NCBI RefSeq assembly: GCF_023053635.1
Contig: NC_086176.1
Location: forward strand, 71,806,536-71,870,535
Source of the DNA: Elgaria multicarinata webbii
Taxonomy: Eukaryota; Chordata; Lepidosauria; Squamata; Anguidae
DNA: 64,000 nucleotides
Direction of reading: 5' to 3'
Shown here: positions 10,366-23,188 of the stretch, piece after piece
Position numbering within the stretch: position 1 is the first letter of the stretch
How the letters are laid out: each line of letters starts with the position of its first letter
Program-made: the position numbers and the translations under genes
The notes under the pieces: generated by a model
The model's input: the letters and a program-made list of their open reading frames with translations, nothing else
Databases searched by the model: none
What the model was told of the DNA's origin: nothing

Positions 10366-11430
10366 CTAGAAAACCTGCCCTTTTCTCCTTGGGGGGCATA
10401 AAATCATCCTGACAGAGGGAGAGGTGTATAGAACAGCCATCTTTTCAGAAAATATTTTTTAGTGCTGCGGTTGAGATTCCAGGCAGGGATGGCTAAGCCA
10501 ACAGTCATCAGCCTAAAACTCTTTTGCTTTGGCTGGGGTGATTTATTCTCTCGCTCTCTTTTCCATTTCAAGCTCAAGGATGGATTGTTTTAAAGAAAGA
10601 TCTTGTCTCCCTCCAAAAGACATGAGTTTCTTCAGACCAACACTTTTGCAATATTTAGGCTTTATTCCCAGCACTTTTCCTGTATTAATCCTTATCGAGG
10701 ATCATCAGATGGGGGAAAATCACGTTTTTAACTGCCACGTACGGTAGCTCTGCTCTCAACTTCACTTCAGCATTGGGGACGAACTCAAATTACAAGGGGG
10801 AGTGTGCAGAGACCATGTGGCTCCTACAGAACAATGGGAACAGCATTCTTTATAATGGAACTTCCCTGTACACAGCAGGAAATCCCAACTTATTTTTAAA
10901 AAGTCAGGTTTTCTGTGGCTTATTTTAAAATGTGAAAAACAAGAAATGGAGCAGGAGACGCATGACCTGATCACTGTGTTTTTTAAATGACCCGCAAAGA
11001 TTCGTGACTGGCTAGTCGCGAGCATAAGATAAAACACTCGTCTGATAGAGTGTTTTACACAAGCAGGTGAGTGCTATTACAGTAGAGTAGCACCTTGCAA
11101 TATCAGAGCAAATCTCTCTCCTGACCCCAATGGTTCTGCCTAGCTTGCTACTTTCCAATCTGAACTCCTTATTTCCCTTCATTGCTAGAAAGAGAAAAGT
11201 CAGGAAGCTGAGAAAAGGTGGAAGGGGGGGGGCAGGGAATACCAAGGGAGACAAAGGGATGGGAGGGTGAGGAAGCAGAGTGTGGGGAGAAACACTCTCA
11301 GCCCGAGGGCCAAATTCAATTTTGGAGAAGCATTCCAATGGTGAGTGGGGGTTAAAGGCAAAGAGCTGGGGCCCCAGAATCCCCCCCCCAAATGCCAACA
11401 TGTTATAGCATGGTATTGACAATAACTAAG

Positions 11431-11743
11431 TTTAGGGTGACCATATGAAAAGGAGGACAGGACTCCTGTATCTTTAACAGATGTATAGAAAAAGGAATTT
11501 CAGCAGGTGTCATTTGTATGCATGCAGCACCTGGTGAAATGCCCTCTTCATCACAACAGTTAAAGCTGCAAGAGCCCTGCCATCTTTTGTATCTGAGGGC
11601 AGAGCTCCTGCAGCTTTGTGATGAAGAGGGAATTTCACCAGGTGCTGCATACATGAAAATAACACCTGCTGAAATCCCCCCTTTCAATACAGCTGCTAAA
11701 GATACAGGAGCCCTTGTCCTCCTTTCCATATGGTCACCCTAAA
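11431..11743 (+). mobile_element. hAT MITE, TTTAGGGTGACCATATG ends
   Basis: The 17-bp ends TTTAGGGTGACCATATG and CATATGGTCACCCTAAA are perfect inverted repeats. The 8-bp flank TAACTAAG occurs on both sides (11423-11430, 11744-11751), the hAT signature. The whole element is palindromic: AGCAGGTGTCATTTGTATGC on the left faces a diverged inverse on the right. A second full copy is at 44655-44978 and a partial one at 34150-34315. Confidence 0.9.
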
Positions 11744-12059
11744 TAACTAAGCTTTAGAAAAGGCATTTCAAACTTTTAGAATAGGAGGGGAACATGCAAA
11801 ACCTGGGAAACTACCAAATAACCAGTAGCTGGAGGAAAGGGAGTGGGACTGAAGGAAGGGGGGCATGGTTTTCTGGAGAACCCCAGAAGGCCAGATGGGG
11901 ACCTCAGAAAGCCTTGATTTGCACACCAGCCTGAAGTTCCCCATCCCTAGGCTCTACTGTTGGTAATGGGGAGGAGGAGAGGCTTGCTGGCAGATCCTTT
12001 TCACATGAGAAGCTGCCATTCCCTGTTGCTTGTTCACCACTCCTTTCACTTTTGCAAAT

Positions 12060-13860
12060 CAAGTTGCCAAAGAGGGAAGGAGAATAAATAGAACTGTCAT
12101 GGGACTATTTGGCTAACACAGTACTCATAGATTTAAAAGGTTATTTGTATATTGATGTACATAATTTATACCCCATGCCTTCCATATAAATTGATTTTCT
12201 CAAGAAGAGTAACGAAGTAGTAAGAAACAATAAAAGCACAATAAAAATAAGAATGAAACAATGCAAACAAACTAATCCTAAAACAGCAACAGACCATTCA
12301 AAAGAGACAATATGCCAGTTGCCGCTAATGGACACCTTTTCTTTCAAATAACAATGAAAAACAGCTTACTGAAAACCTCTTGTCAATTCCCAGCATTAAA
12401 GAGTCTTATTAGCCAGACATAAAGCCCAGAAAGTCTAAGAAAAGGTTCCCAGTGCTTTCCGTTAAAATTTGTGTACCTGCATGAAAAATGAGTATTTCAA
12501 TTCATGATTAAATAACATGTGCAGAGGAATATAAATGACACTATTAAAAGGTAATTTAGATTAGCCTCAGTTGAGCATTTTGCTTGATTGGACTGCTCTA
12601 TCTCGTCATATAGTTTAGATAAAATAGTCTAATCTAACAAAGAGCACAACTGAGGCTACGATGAAAATTTCAAATGTCGAAAAGCGGGCAAGGGCGGGTC
12701 TGCAGACACTTTCATACAAAAGTTACCGTTAATGATCCTTGTTGCCCAGTACTCCATGCTTTGTGGTAAGGTTATGCATAAGTAACATCTTGCTGGTCAG
12801 CTTGCCTTAGGTCTGCCTAGGGATCGTTCCAAAACTGTCCTCATCCAAACTGCAGCACATCCAAACTACAGATGCAGTTACATCTTGATGCCAGCTGGCA
12901 GCTGCTCTTCTCACTTGGCATTCTGGGATGTTGTGTTCTGTAGGCTCCTCTGTAGCTCTCTAAAAGATGCCCCAGGAAAGAGAAATACAGAGAGGCATGC
13001 TGCTGTGTTGGATGTTCAGCATTACATGTTTGGCTATTTCCTAATGAAGGGATGCTGGGAAAACATTGATTCAGCACTTACCTTCTGTTCCATAAGGGTT
13101 TATGTATGAGACTCTTAGAGTCTTAGGTAAACAGCACTGTGCGAATCCTCTAATACTGTGCTCCCACACCCACCCACCCTGGCAGATTTCCTGGAAAGCG
13201 CTAATAATGTGTAACTTAAATGCCAAAAGGTTTCCACTAGCAACAGATCAGAAATGATCAAAATGTGACTTTTGTATTTCTATTGATTTCTAGGGAAATC
13301 AGAGTACTCCATTTTTTATATCATGTCACCTAAACGTTTAGGGAAATGTTTTTTTAAAAATAAATGTTTTGTAAAGATGTGTGTATGTGTGTTTGACAGG
13401 GGATGCAGTTGGGGGGTGGGGAGATGTGAATACGAAGCCTGGTGCAATGCAAGAATGTTTACATTCTTGTAGCCATAAATCTCTGGCTTTGGGGCGAAGT
13501 TTCACAACTGTACAGTGCAATTCTGTACATGTTTTGACAGCTGTCCCATTGAGTTCAATAGGGCAGAACTCCCATTGAGTTCAATAGGGCTTGCACTCAC
13601 ATAAGTGAGTATAAGATGGCACCCCAAGCTATCAAGTAATCACAGCAATTGTAGTGTGAAGACGATGTTTGAAATCTCTTCTTTCTACATATTTCCTGGG
13701 AATAATACAAAACTCTTGTAATCATTGTGCATTGTACTATTGACTTCAGTGAACAAAAGGGGCAATCATTATATGCACAAATTATTGTTTAACCCAGTTC
13801 TCACCATCACATTATACCAGGTCAAAAATGACTAAACCAGTGCCAAGGTTAGCATGGGAA
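12060..13860. other. Stretch without supported gene
   Basis: Mostly unique-looking AT-rich DNA. A short inverted repeat (TAGCCTCAGTTGAGC near 12567 and GCACAACTGAGGCTA near 12643) could fold to a hairpin of about 95 nt. Near 13545-13590 the phrase CCCATTGAGTTCAATAGGGC occurs twice in tandem. No coding signal. Confidence 0.4.
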
Positions 13861-13872
13861 AGATTAGTATTA

Positions 13873-14083
13873 ACATTCTCAACAAGGGGGGGAATTTTAG
13901 GGTTCCTGGGGGTGGGAATTGGGCCACTATTCAGCAAAGTGTGATATCCTGTAGATGATTTTCGATATTATAAGCATATTATTTGGAATGCACCTTTTGA
14001 GTTAGACTATCTTGGGAAGGGGGAATTATATTCTGAACAATGGTGAAAGGGGGGAATGGAGCAAAAAAGGTTGAGAACCACTG
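13873..14083. mobile_element. hAT (MER5/Charlie-like) remnant
   Basis: The right end GGTTGAGAACCACTG is the typical Charlie/MER5-type hAT terminus. The left end ACATTCTCAACAAGGGGG is its decayed mate. No coding sequence. Confidence 0.6.
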
Positions 14084-14224
14084 CCCTAAATGTTTAGGAA
14101 GCACTGTGCTCTGATTTACCTAGAAATCAGTCTGTTCTTGGTGATTCTGCCTCACTAGTGAGTTGTACTTGCCCAAGGAACACAAAGTCCTGGGGAGTTA
14201 CTAGTGGAGGAAACTCAGAATGCA

Positions 14225-14658
14225 GGAGAAATTTGTTCAGTCCAAATTGTTGTATGAACTTACCCAATTCACACTTTCCGAAGGTTTACGTGAACTGGAA
14301 TGTATTTGAGCGCTTAAATGTGTACTTTTTAGATTTTGGTGCTGCAGTTTGCAACTGAAAGAATGTGCAGAAATGTGTATATTATGGATAAATGTTCACA
14401 AAATATGTATAATAAGGATAAGTGTGCACAAAAATATGTGCATTAGGGGGAAATCACTTGCAAAAGTGTGCACACTAAGAAAAGTGCATGCAGAAACATG
14501 TATAGTAAGAGAAGTGCAGACACAAATACATACAAATCTTCATGCAGACTTTCCTTTGGCTAAATCTGCACACTAATGCAGTTCTGGTCTGAAACAAATT
14601 TATGGAAAAGAAAATGAGAAAATGAGCACAACTGAAATCGACAGATTTGCCCATTCCT
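14225..14658 (-). mobile_element. Old hAT element related to the TAGGGATGTG family
   Basis: Reversed, it begins AGGAATGGGCAAATCTGTCG, close to TAGGGATGTGCAAATC at 344. It contains a run of six or so diverged GTGCACA..AATATGTATAATAAGGATA phrases that resemble a decayed minisatellite. The far end is unclear. Confidence 0.5.
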
Positions 14659-15339
14659 GGAGGAAACTGTAGTAATAGCTTCCCCAGCACTGTCCTGCTA
14701 TTTCTAAGAGACCAGACCCTTATACAGGGGTCTCAGTTGATAACCTAATGCATATTATTAGAGCTTCAGTCTCAGGGACAACCTTTGCTATCAAAAGAAT
14801 AGGACGGCATTGTCTGTAGCTGGGTTTGCGGATGCGACCCACCACTTAGGAGTAGGCACCGTCAAAAAGAAGATTGCAGCAAGATATATGACCCAGCTTT
14901 TATCTGAAACCCCTAAAATAAAAGTATGTAGAGAAAAGATTACTGGAACTCACATCAAGGGGCTAGTCAGTGTGAATGAAATAAAGCATACCGCTGCACT
15001 GGGCTATATAGCAAAGAGAAGGTAATGGAGATTTCCAAAATATATTGCTGTGTCCTTGAGGACAGAAAAACCCTAGACTAGTGTTAAAAATTGCTTTGTC
15101 ACCTCTCCTCTCCCTAGAGCGGTGAGGATTGCTTAAAGATGGGTGGAGGAGGAATAATATATTTAAACTCTGAGAAGTGTCAAAGGTTACTGACCCAGGA
15201 GAAGGGTATTCTTAAGTTCAAGGGGTTTTGGCATCATCAAAAACCAAAAAGGTGTAATACAAATTGCATGATCACAAGCAACTGTTCTCAATCAAATTCA
15301 CATTATGAAAGAATTCTAAAGCAATGATAATCATGGTTA

Positions 15340-15500
15340 ATCATTTTGTAGTACTTATAGAACGTAAATTGCTTTACAATGCTGCTCATTCATCTTCAGC
15401 GCAGCGAAGTAGGTCATTAATTTTCCTGACATTACAGACGCAGAATGGAGGCTGAGACAGAGTGAAGTCAAAGAGAGGCAACGTAGCAAATAACAAAACA
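15340..15500 (-). mobile_element. Possible MIR-type SINE remnant
   Basis: Phrases such as CATTACAGACGCAGAATGGA and GGCTGAGACAGAG read like a reversed MIR/L2 3' core. Weak but recognisable. Confidence 0.35.
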
Positions 15501-15728
15501 GAAAACAAAAACTCAGCCCTCACACACTAAAGGATCAATGCTCGGGATGGGCCAAAACAAACAAACAAAGGGTCAAAGCTAAATGAAAGCTGCATTTCTA
15601 TACATACTTACCTGGGAATAAACCTCATTGAATACAATGAATTCTGAATAAACATACCTAGGACTGTGTCACATAAGTACATTTTTCTTATTGAGATACG
15701 TGTCATGTTTCGTAGCCCTCCCACTGAG

Positions 15729-16545
15729 ATAAGAACATAAGAACATAAGAAGAGCTATGCTGGATCAGACCGAGGGTCCATCTAGTCCAGCACTCTGTTC
15801 ACGCAGTGGCCAACCAGCTATCAGCCAGAGACCAACAAAGCAGGGCATGGTGCAACAGCACCCTCCCACCCGTGTTCCCCAGCAACTGGTGCTCACAGGC
15901 TTAATGCCTCGGATACTGGAGGAAGCACACAAACATCAGGGCTATTAGCAATTGATAGCCTTCTCCTCCAGTAATTTATCCAACCCCCTTTTAAAGCCAT
16001 CCAAATTGGTAGCCATCACTACATCTTGTGGTAGTGAATTCCATAATTAAACTATGCGCTGGGTGAAGAAGTACTTCCTTTTATTTGTCCTGAATCTCCC
16101 ACCAATCAGCTTGATGGGATGACCCCGGGTTCCAGTATTCTGGGAGAAGGAGAAAAATGTCTCCCTATCCACATTCTCCACACCTCTATCATGTTTCCCC
16201 TTAGCCTCCTTTTTTCTAAGTTAAACAATGCCAGCTGTTATAACCTTCCCTCATAAGGGAGATGCTCCAGCCCCTTAATCACTTTAGTTGCCATTTTCTC
16301 CACTTTTTCCGGCTCTATAATATTTTTTTTAGGTGTGATGACCAGAACTGTACACAGTATTCTAAGTGTGGTCGCACCATGGATTTGTATAAAGGCATTA
16401 TGATACTGGCAGTTTTATTCTCAGTTCCTTTTCTTATAATGCCTAACATGGAATTTGCCTTCTTTACAGAGGCCCTACACTGGGTTAACATTTTCATGGA
16501 GCTGTCCACCTCTAGCTCAAGATCACGTTCTTATTTGTTCACCAC
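15729..16545 (-). mobile_element. CR1 LINE, C-terminal ORF2 and 3' end
   Basis: On the minus strand the frame from 16509 reads CR1 reverse-transcriptase end sequence (TQCRASVKKANSMLGIIRKG, MVRPHLEYCVQFWSSHLKK). It continues in other frames as EPEKVEKMATKVIKGLEHLP. The 3' end holds tandem TTCTTATG octamers at 15729-15750, the CR1-type tail. It is 5'-truncated, with a few frame breaks. Confidence 0.92.
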
Positions 16546-16798
16546 CATGGCTGACTGGGAAATGCTGGGAGTTGTAGGACTTTTTCTGTCTAAACAAGCA
16601 GAGGATTGTAAAATTAGCTTCACCACAACTCAATATCTGCTGCTACATCCTGATATTTTACAAACTACTTTTCTCAATGTGCCCCATGGATTTAATGTTA
16701 GGAATAAATTTGCTGATCGCAAACAAAAGTGTAATATTGTAAATTTTTAGTAGGTATAAATCTGGTCTTGTCAATCTTTCCTTTCATCCTATTGTGTT

Positions 16799-17960
16799 GG
16801 TATATTTATTTATTTAAACATTTTTATCCCAGCTTTCAGACTTAATAAGGTTCCCCAAGGAGGTTTACATGAATAAAATCCCAATTCAATAAAAAAAGAG
16901 AGAGCATTAAAAAACAGATTAAAACAAATAAAACAAGGCCATAGCGAGCAAGAATAAAATATACTAAGGGCAAAACCAGACATTATTTAAATCAACCATG
17001 TCTTTTTTCATTTTTTACTCGAGTAGTCACAGGGCCCAGATCAGGACATTAGCATGGGGATAAGAGGGCTTTTGAGATTTCAAATGGCCTCCATGGTCCT
17101 ACTCCAGAGTAAAAATCAAAAGAAGACATTGCTGCTAGATAGAGATTTAAAGTAATGTATGTTTTGGTCCTAAACACCTCCTTGAATAACAATGTCTCAT
17201 ATGTTTACCTAAAAGAGGAGAGGCCAGTCTAACCTCCCATGGTAGGGAATTGTACTGTTGGGGCACTGCCCCTGAAATGGCCCTGTCCACCTCTCCACCA
17301 ATTCCACCTGTCTTAGTGGTGGTGGAATTGATGGGCAGGTTCATGCAGGACAATGAAGTCCTTCAGATATACTGATCTCAAGCCATATAAGTAATAAGCA
17401 GCTTGAATTGGGCACAGAAACTAATTGGAAGCCTTTGTAATTTAAACAAGAGTGCTAAGATACAGTCAGAAAACTGGGCACCAGAAATCATATTGGCAAC
17501 ATCATTATGCAGTAACTGTAGTTTCTGAACACTTTCCAAGGGCAACTCTGGGTGGTTTGTCTTGGTGTAATCTAATCTGGATGTGAACAAGATATGTAAA
17601 CTGGGACCTTACTGTTTTGTCTAGGAAGGATCACAGTTGGGAACTCCTAGCCAGCCAGGAGCAAACACGGGGCCACAGAATGCCCATAAACTTCAAACCT
17701 GGTCTTTCAACATCATAGCCCGTATTACAATAGACTGTATTTCCAATCCGTGGTTTGCATTACTGACCAGCAGTACCTCTGGGTTAAGCCTTTTGTTAGC
17801 CCGTATCCAATTCATCACTACACCCAGACACTGATTCAGGATCTCCATAGCTTCCTTGGCACCAGCTGAAAAGAAGAGATAGAGGTTGATATCATCTGCA
17901 TACTGATGACACCCAACCCCGACACTCTGGAAGATCTTTCCCAGTAGTTTCATGTCAAGT
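16799..17960 (-). mobile_element. L2-type LINE with YADD box
   Basis: The minus strand reads VGCHQYADDINLYL at about 17905-17860, the catalytic box of a LINE reverse transcriptase. Then come MNWIRANKRLNPE, SRLDY...LQLLHNDVANMISG and QQYNSLPWEVRLASPLL, the L2 C-terminal order. A tail with TTTATTTATTTAAACATTTT closes it at 16799. Frames are broken several times and the 5' part is missing. Confidence 0.88.
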
Positions 17961-18742
17961 TTTTGTCTAACTGAAAGAAATACATTCTTTTACCTCAAGT
18001 TTATTTCCCTGTTTGCGGGATTGCAGCAAATGTAGTTGGATTATAGAGCTTGTCTGTGGAGATTGAACAATATGGAGTGCTTTGGGAGATAGCCAAGGAG
18101 ATAAGACAGCTGATGGCAGAATAGGGCTCCCTTCAGCCCCATGAAAAGTACTAGCATTCAATGATTATTGCATAACTATTTTGGTTTTCTTAGTTTACCA
18201 AAATGTTACACAAGCCGACATTGAAAGTCTCTTGCAATACATCAAAATGTGGGTTTGAAAGAGCCTTATGGTTGCACAAATGCAGTATGGAACAATCCAT
18301 TTCAAGATTACTGACTTCCCCCCCCCCCCGCCGCCCCCTATGTAACATGAAATCTCTTAAGATATAAGCAATTGGCATGCTACCAGATAACTGGGACTAA
18401 GGAAGTTCTCTTTTGGGAATAAACTTTGCATCACAAAAGTAATGACCTCATTCTCTGGAGGGAAAGAGCCCACTTACACATATTGATTTTTATCGTACTC
18501 CGGTATGCTGATCAGGCAAAAGGTCTGCAGTTTACCTTGAGGAATTAAGGTTTTGTTGGACAGCAAAAAGCGACAATCCATTTTGCATAAATCCCTTTCG
18601 TTCGCTTCCATTCAATTTTGCTAGAAATACTTTGGGGAACATTTTTTTCTTCTAGAAAATAGCAAAGAAAACAAAGCAATCTTTTCATGTTTCAGTCTCA
18701 CAGATTTTGATAATATTTGGAGCCTGAGGGAAAACCTCAGGG

Positions 18743-18746
<4 letters not shown>

Positions 18747-18786
<40 letters not shown>
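18747..18786. repeat. (AAT)n microsatellite
   Basis: About 13 uninterrupted AAT units. Confidence 0.95.
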
Positions 18787-18787
<1 letters not shown>

Positions 18788-19194
18788 CGGGGTGGTGGGG
18801 GAGACAAGCATTTTGAACGAATTTTGTTTCTTTTGTATTAAAATGTTGTCTTGAGCATCAGAGGCAGGCAATATGTTTGTCCTTTAATTCTATAAAAACA
18901 GAAGGGTTTTTTGTGTGGATAAAATTAACTTCAGTGCCTCTTTGCTATGGTCACAGTACAAGGGGTTCTTTTCTTTAAAGCATTTGTGTATTGTGGGGAG
19001 GGCGGTCATCATACAAAAAACAGTCACAACTTTTTAAAATCTGCTTTTTAAACTTTGGAAGTTAAAGACCAAACTCAGACTTCTGTGGGGATGGCTCATG
19101 AGATGGAATCTTTAAGAAAATTTCTGATGTTACCAAGATTCACAAAGCAAATCTCTAGCATGGACATGACGTCCTTGAAATGTTCATCTGGTTC

Positions 19195-19415
19195 ACTCAA
19201 TATGACAACCCACACTGAGTGGTCAGCCTTGTTTGTTTCAGAGTGGCCTGTTGATACATTTAAACCCAGCATGGTGGCTTCAGAATGGTTTATTAACTTC
19301 ACATGAGCCACCCTGAGAACACATGGCTTGTTGTTGGGTTGTTCAGGGTGACTTGGTTTCAGAGCGGCTTGTTGTGGTGTGTGAACCTGGCATGATGGCT
19401 TGTGAGTGGCTTGTG
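19195..19415. mobile_element. Decayed palindromic MITE, relative of 31855-32178
   Basis: CAACCCACACTGAGTGGTCA on the left and GTTCACATGAGCC, ACATGGCTTGTTGTTGGG on the right resemble the element at 31855-32178, but the ends are unclear. Confidence 0.4.
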
Positions 19416-20523
19416 CCAAAAGGCTACAGACTCACTTGGCAAGAGTGCAGAAAACTTTACTGTTCTGCTTGCAGCCTTGTGATCTTGCTAGCCGTGTGTC
19501 AAGATGGCAACACCTGCATATATGATTCTCATTTCCCTTTGTGACCGTTGCTCATTCTGTGCCAACAGGAGAATTGCGCAAATCAAGCAGCGATCTATCA
19601 TTAAATTTTCCTAATTTGCAGACCATTTTTTTTAAACTTTCCAGGATTGTACATAAATTTAATAGTACCAAAAATGGGGAGGGGGAGAGAACTGCAGAGA
19701 GCAAAAATTCGCATTTCTCCCCAATAGGCTAAACTTTGTTTATCCCCACATTTGGGGAGATTTGTGCAAATTCGCATTTGGTAAGGCTTAGTTAATGTGA
19801 ATTTGAGCAAATACACATCAGCTAAACAGTAGTATAAATATGTAATAAATAAATTTTAAAAATTGTGCAAATCTCTACAAAAGTGAAAAATAAATTATAA
19901 AGTGCCAAACCCATTAAAACCTGCATTTTCAGGGTTTAGTCTGGGGGTTGGAATCTTTGGGGGGGGGGGGTTGGTCTCTGCGGTTTTTCTCCATATTTTT
20001 GTATGACTCAATTAGAATATAGTTTGGGAGAAAACAAAAAGTTTCCTGACAATCCACAAAATACAAATGTAACAGATTTAATAAAGTGTTTTAAAATAGA
20101 AAAAAGTTCTGCTGCAAAAGACCCTGGGATACATGCCAGGAGTAGTCAGATGGTCAAAGAGCAAAGCAAACCATGGAAAACTGAGGAGTGCCTAATCATC
20201 TGACAGCAGCAACCTGCAAGATGGAATATGCAAGCCCCCCTGGTTTGTTTTCAGGGTGGCTTATGTCATGCAAATTCACACTTGTCTCAAATTCAAAGGC
20301 CCAGTAGCCCCTTAAAGAGCTAGATGTCTTTGATTATGCAAAGAACCTATAGATCTGTTATACCTAAATGCAACGTCTATTAGGATTGGGGGAAATTCCA
20401 AGAAGATGAGGTCATGAATGAGACTGAAGGCATCCAAATTTTGAGGACATTTCTCTGAGTACAATCTGTCTGATAATGGTGAAAACCAAACCATCCTGCT
20501 GTGTCACATAGAAGCTGCAACTC

Positions 20524-21162
20524 AGGCCGTGGCTAGATGAGGTGTTAGCATGGTGTGAGGCCCGGTTTCCCTCCTGTGCATCCAGATGACGCACAGGGGA
20601 ATCCGGGGTCAGGCCGCGCTAAAACCTCCCTTAAACCGGCATAAGCGAATTCGCTTATGGCCTGGTTTTTCCGCAGCCACAGCGATGGCGCTGTGCCCAT
20701 CGGGCCAGGGGGAAATCCGGGGGGGGGGAGAGATAGGGGCCGCGGTGGAAGGCCGGACTGGGCAGGAGGGGGGAGAAGAACGGGCATCGGAGATGGCAAG
20801 GGGGTGGGAGAAGAAGAGCGGGGGACAGGGCATCGGGGATGGCAAGAGGGCAGGAGAAGAAGAGCGAGGACAGGGCATCGGGGATGGGGGGAGGACGGGT
20901 GAGCGAGTGGGCAGGGGGGGCATCAGGAATTGTGGGGGGGAATCAGGGGCAGGGGGAGCGGGGACCCTTTATTTTTTTTAAAAAAGCGCTTACCTTCTCC
21001 GGCGCACATGGCCCTTTAAGGGCCGAAAACCCGGAGCACGCGACAGGGCTTCCCCTTGCCCCGTCGCGTGTTGACGTCTAGAAGCCGGTGACGGCGCGCA
21101 CTAGCTCTAGCGCGCTGTCACCCCCGCCTCCCTGCTGGCTTATCCAGCAGGTCTAGCAAGGC
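20524..21162. mobile_element. GC-rich DNA transposon, copy A
   Basis: The left end GGCCGTGGCTAGATGAGGTG and the reversed right end GCCTTGCTAGACCTGC are imperfect inverted repeats. ACTCAG flanks both sides (just before 20525 and after 21162). The inside is strongly GC-rich, with a G/A minisatellite at 20771-20897 and a 3' part (GACGTCTAGAAGCCGGTGAC, GCGCGCACTAGC) shared with 26512-27503. No transposase frame. It differs sharply from the AT-rich flanks. Confidence 0.65.
20771..20897 (+). repeat. Minisatellite of about 46 bp, three units
   Basis: Units start GGGAGAAGAAGAGCG and continue GACAGGGCATCGGGGATGGC. The first unit is shortened to 35 bp; the second starts at 20806 and the third at 20852. 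It explains the long open frames on both strands here. Confidence 0.8.
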
Positions 21163-21313
21163 ACTCAGTTTTTAAATGATGGAATATGCTCCAAAAAGAG
21201 ACATCATTACGTAGCATCATTACATAGAACTCTTGATGGTACAAAAAGTAGGGAGTGGGAGAAGAAACAGATTCTTTTTTAAAAAAAAATATATGGCCAG
21301 ATGTGGTTTGGGT

Positions 21314-21317
<4 letters not shown>

Positions 21318-21346
<29 letters not shown>
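21318..21346. repeat. (GA)n microsatellite
   Basis: About 14 uninterrupted AG units. Confidence 0.95.
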
Positions 21347-21349
<3 letters not shown>

Positions 21350-22808
21350 CTATGATGTCTGATTGAGCTACTGATAACTGTGTTCACTTTTGTGATATTC
21401 ATATTCTGTTGCATAGGCAGTTGTTGAAGAAGCAGAAGAGATTACATATATTGAACCATCAACAACAAAAGAGGTCCTTGTTTTACCCTAATCAGAGGTG
21501 TGCGTGTGTGTGGGGGGGGGGTTTGTGCTTATAATTTGGGAAATGCTTGAGAGAGATTTTAAAAAGCACATTTCTAATGTTTAGAACTTGATATGCAAAT
21601 ACTTGAGCAAATCTGATATGAACAGGTGTTGGTTCAATGAATGAATGATCACGTGCAAATATTTGCAGCTGTCTAACTTTGCAGCTGAGCATTTATACTG
21701 TGCTTCTATTTTGGAATGGGCCAGCCTAAATGGCGCTTTCAATTTGACTGCCTCTCAAAATATTTCCAATGCAAACATAGTTTGTTTACATATTTAAGAT
21801 TATTTTTTTCCAGGCAACCCCAAATGGGAGACTAAGTTCCAAATGTCCACGCTCTAACTATACACTGATAACTGTTGTTAAGCAGCATCACTGAAGGATG
21901 CACAAAAAAAGTAACAAAAACTATTAAGATATGAAGGACATGATATAGAAGAAACCCCTGATGTTATTGACCAACTGTTCCGTTCTATCCTGTGACTTTT
22001 TTCAAATGATCAACTGTTTCTTTCCACTCTTCTTTTGAAATGTGACAACCATAATTGAATGGTATTCCAATGAACGACAGAACCAGAGTGCTGCTTCCAG
22101 TGACATGTTACGCTAATTACATAGCATGTAGCAGAAGGTTACCAATTTTATTTACACTAGTGTAAACATACATGGCACTGATTCAAATTAGGGCCACCGC
22201 ATACCAGCAAGGGAAGATTAAACCTCCTCCCAATTTTTTTCTCCCAAATTTCTCTCCCATGGTTGTTGGGTTTTTTTAAAGAAAGAAAAAAGTCTCCATT
22301 GTTGCCAAGGCTTAATCCTCCCCTGCGGATAAGCAGTAATCCCGATCCAAATTGGTGCCACATGTGCTTTCACTAGAGTAAATAAAACATTAACTCTCAG
22401 TTACACGCTATGTGACTAGTGCAATATGTAGTTTGGCTCTCAAAATACAGATTTCTGATTTAGATGGACAAATTGTGTGACCTGGTATAAAATAGCTTCT
22501 TAAGACCAATGCCAAGTAAACATTAAACTGTGTGCAAATGGATCCTCAAAATTCTCCACCCTCTTTGTGGATAGATAAATTGTGGGGTGGGGGATCATTT
22601 CACCGAATTTCTCCATGTGGAGAAGAAATTCTTCAACAGTTTCTTAGGGTAGGCCCACCCTCAGAAACAGCAGTAGCACAACTTCTTCCTTTTTTTCCTA
22701 AGTACCATTGTTTGGTTTAGGTTTTGCTGCAGCTGCTAGTGACAATATTGGGAACTGTGTTGGAAGCCTGGCTACCATTTTGCATCTTCCAAAATGCCTC
22801 AAACTGAG

Positions 22809-23042
22809 GCCGAATCTACACCAAGCAGGATATTGCACTATGAAAGCGGTATATAAAAGGCAGGAGCCACACTACTGCTTTATAGCAGTATTGAAATGCC
22901 CTGACAACAGTTGGGGCCCATTGACACATACCATATACCAGTTTCATAGTGCTGTATCCTGCTTGGTGTGGTTCCTGCCTTTTATATACTGCTTTCATAT
23001 AGCTTTTATAGTGCAATATCCTGCTTGGTGTAGATTAAGCCT
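22809..23042 (+). mobile_element. MITE of the CTACACCAAGCAGGATA family (long palindromic subtype)
   Basis: The left arm GCCGAATCTACACCAAGCAG to GGCAGGAGCCAC is the reverse complement of the right arm GTGGTTCCTGCC to GGTGTAGATTAAGC. CTGAG occurs at both edges and may be part of the target duplication. Close to the copy at 5867-6124. Confidence 0.85.
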
Positions 23043-23188
23043 GAGTGTCATTCCAGGGCATTTGTGGTGGTGGTGGTGAGATGGTTGCTTCCACAAAAGA
23101 AAGAGTTCAAGAATATCCACAGAAAATTCTGTAAAGTAGCCTTATTTTTCTATGGTCTGAGAAAAATAAAAATCTCAGACATTCACTT

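Noticed and set aside
11012-11422. Minus-strand frame of 136 codons
   Set aside because: The translation is Pro/Leu/Phe-rich low-complexity from a G-rich run and shows no domain or splice context.
14810-15025. Plus-strand frame of 71 codons (MSVAGFADATHHLGVG...)
   Set aside because: It looked protein-like in composition, but no motif, splice site or repeat context could be assigned. It is left uncalled rather than named.
16262-16750. Plus-strand frame of 162 codons
   Set aside because: It is antisense to the CR1 reverse-transcriptase end and extends by chance into the flank.
20586-21081. Overlapping Gly/Arg/Glu-rich frames on both strands
   Set aside because: They are produced by the purine-rich minisatellite and GC-rich transposon copy A.
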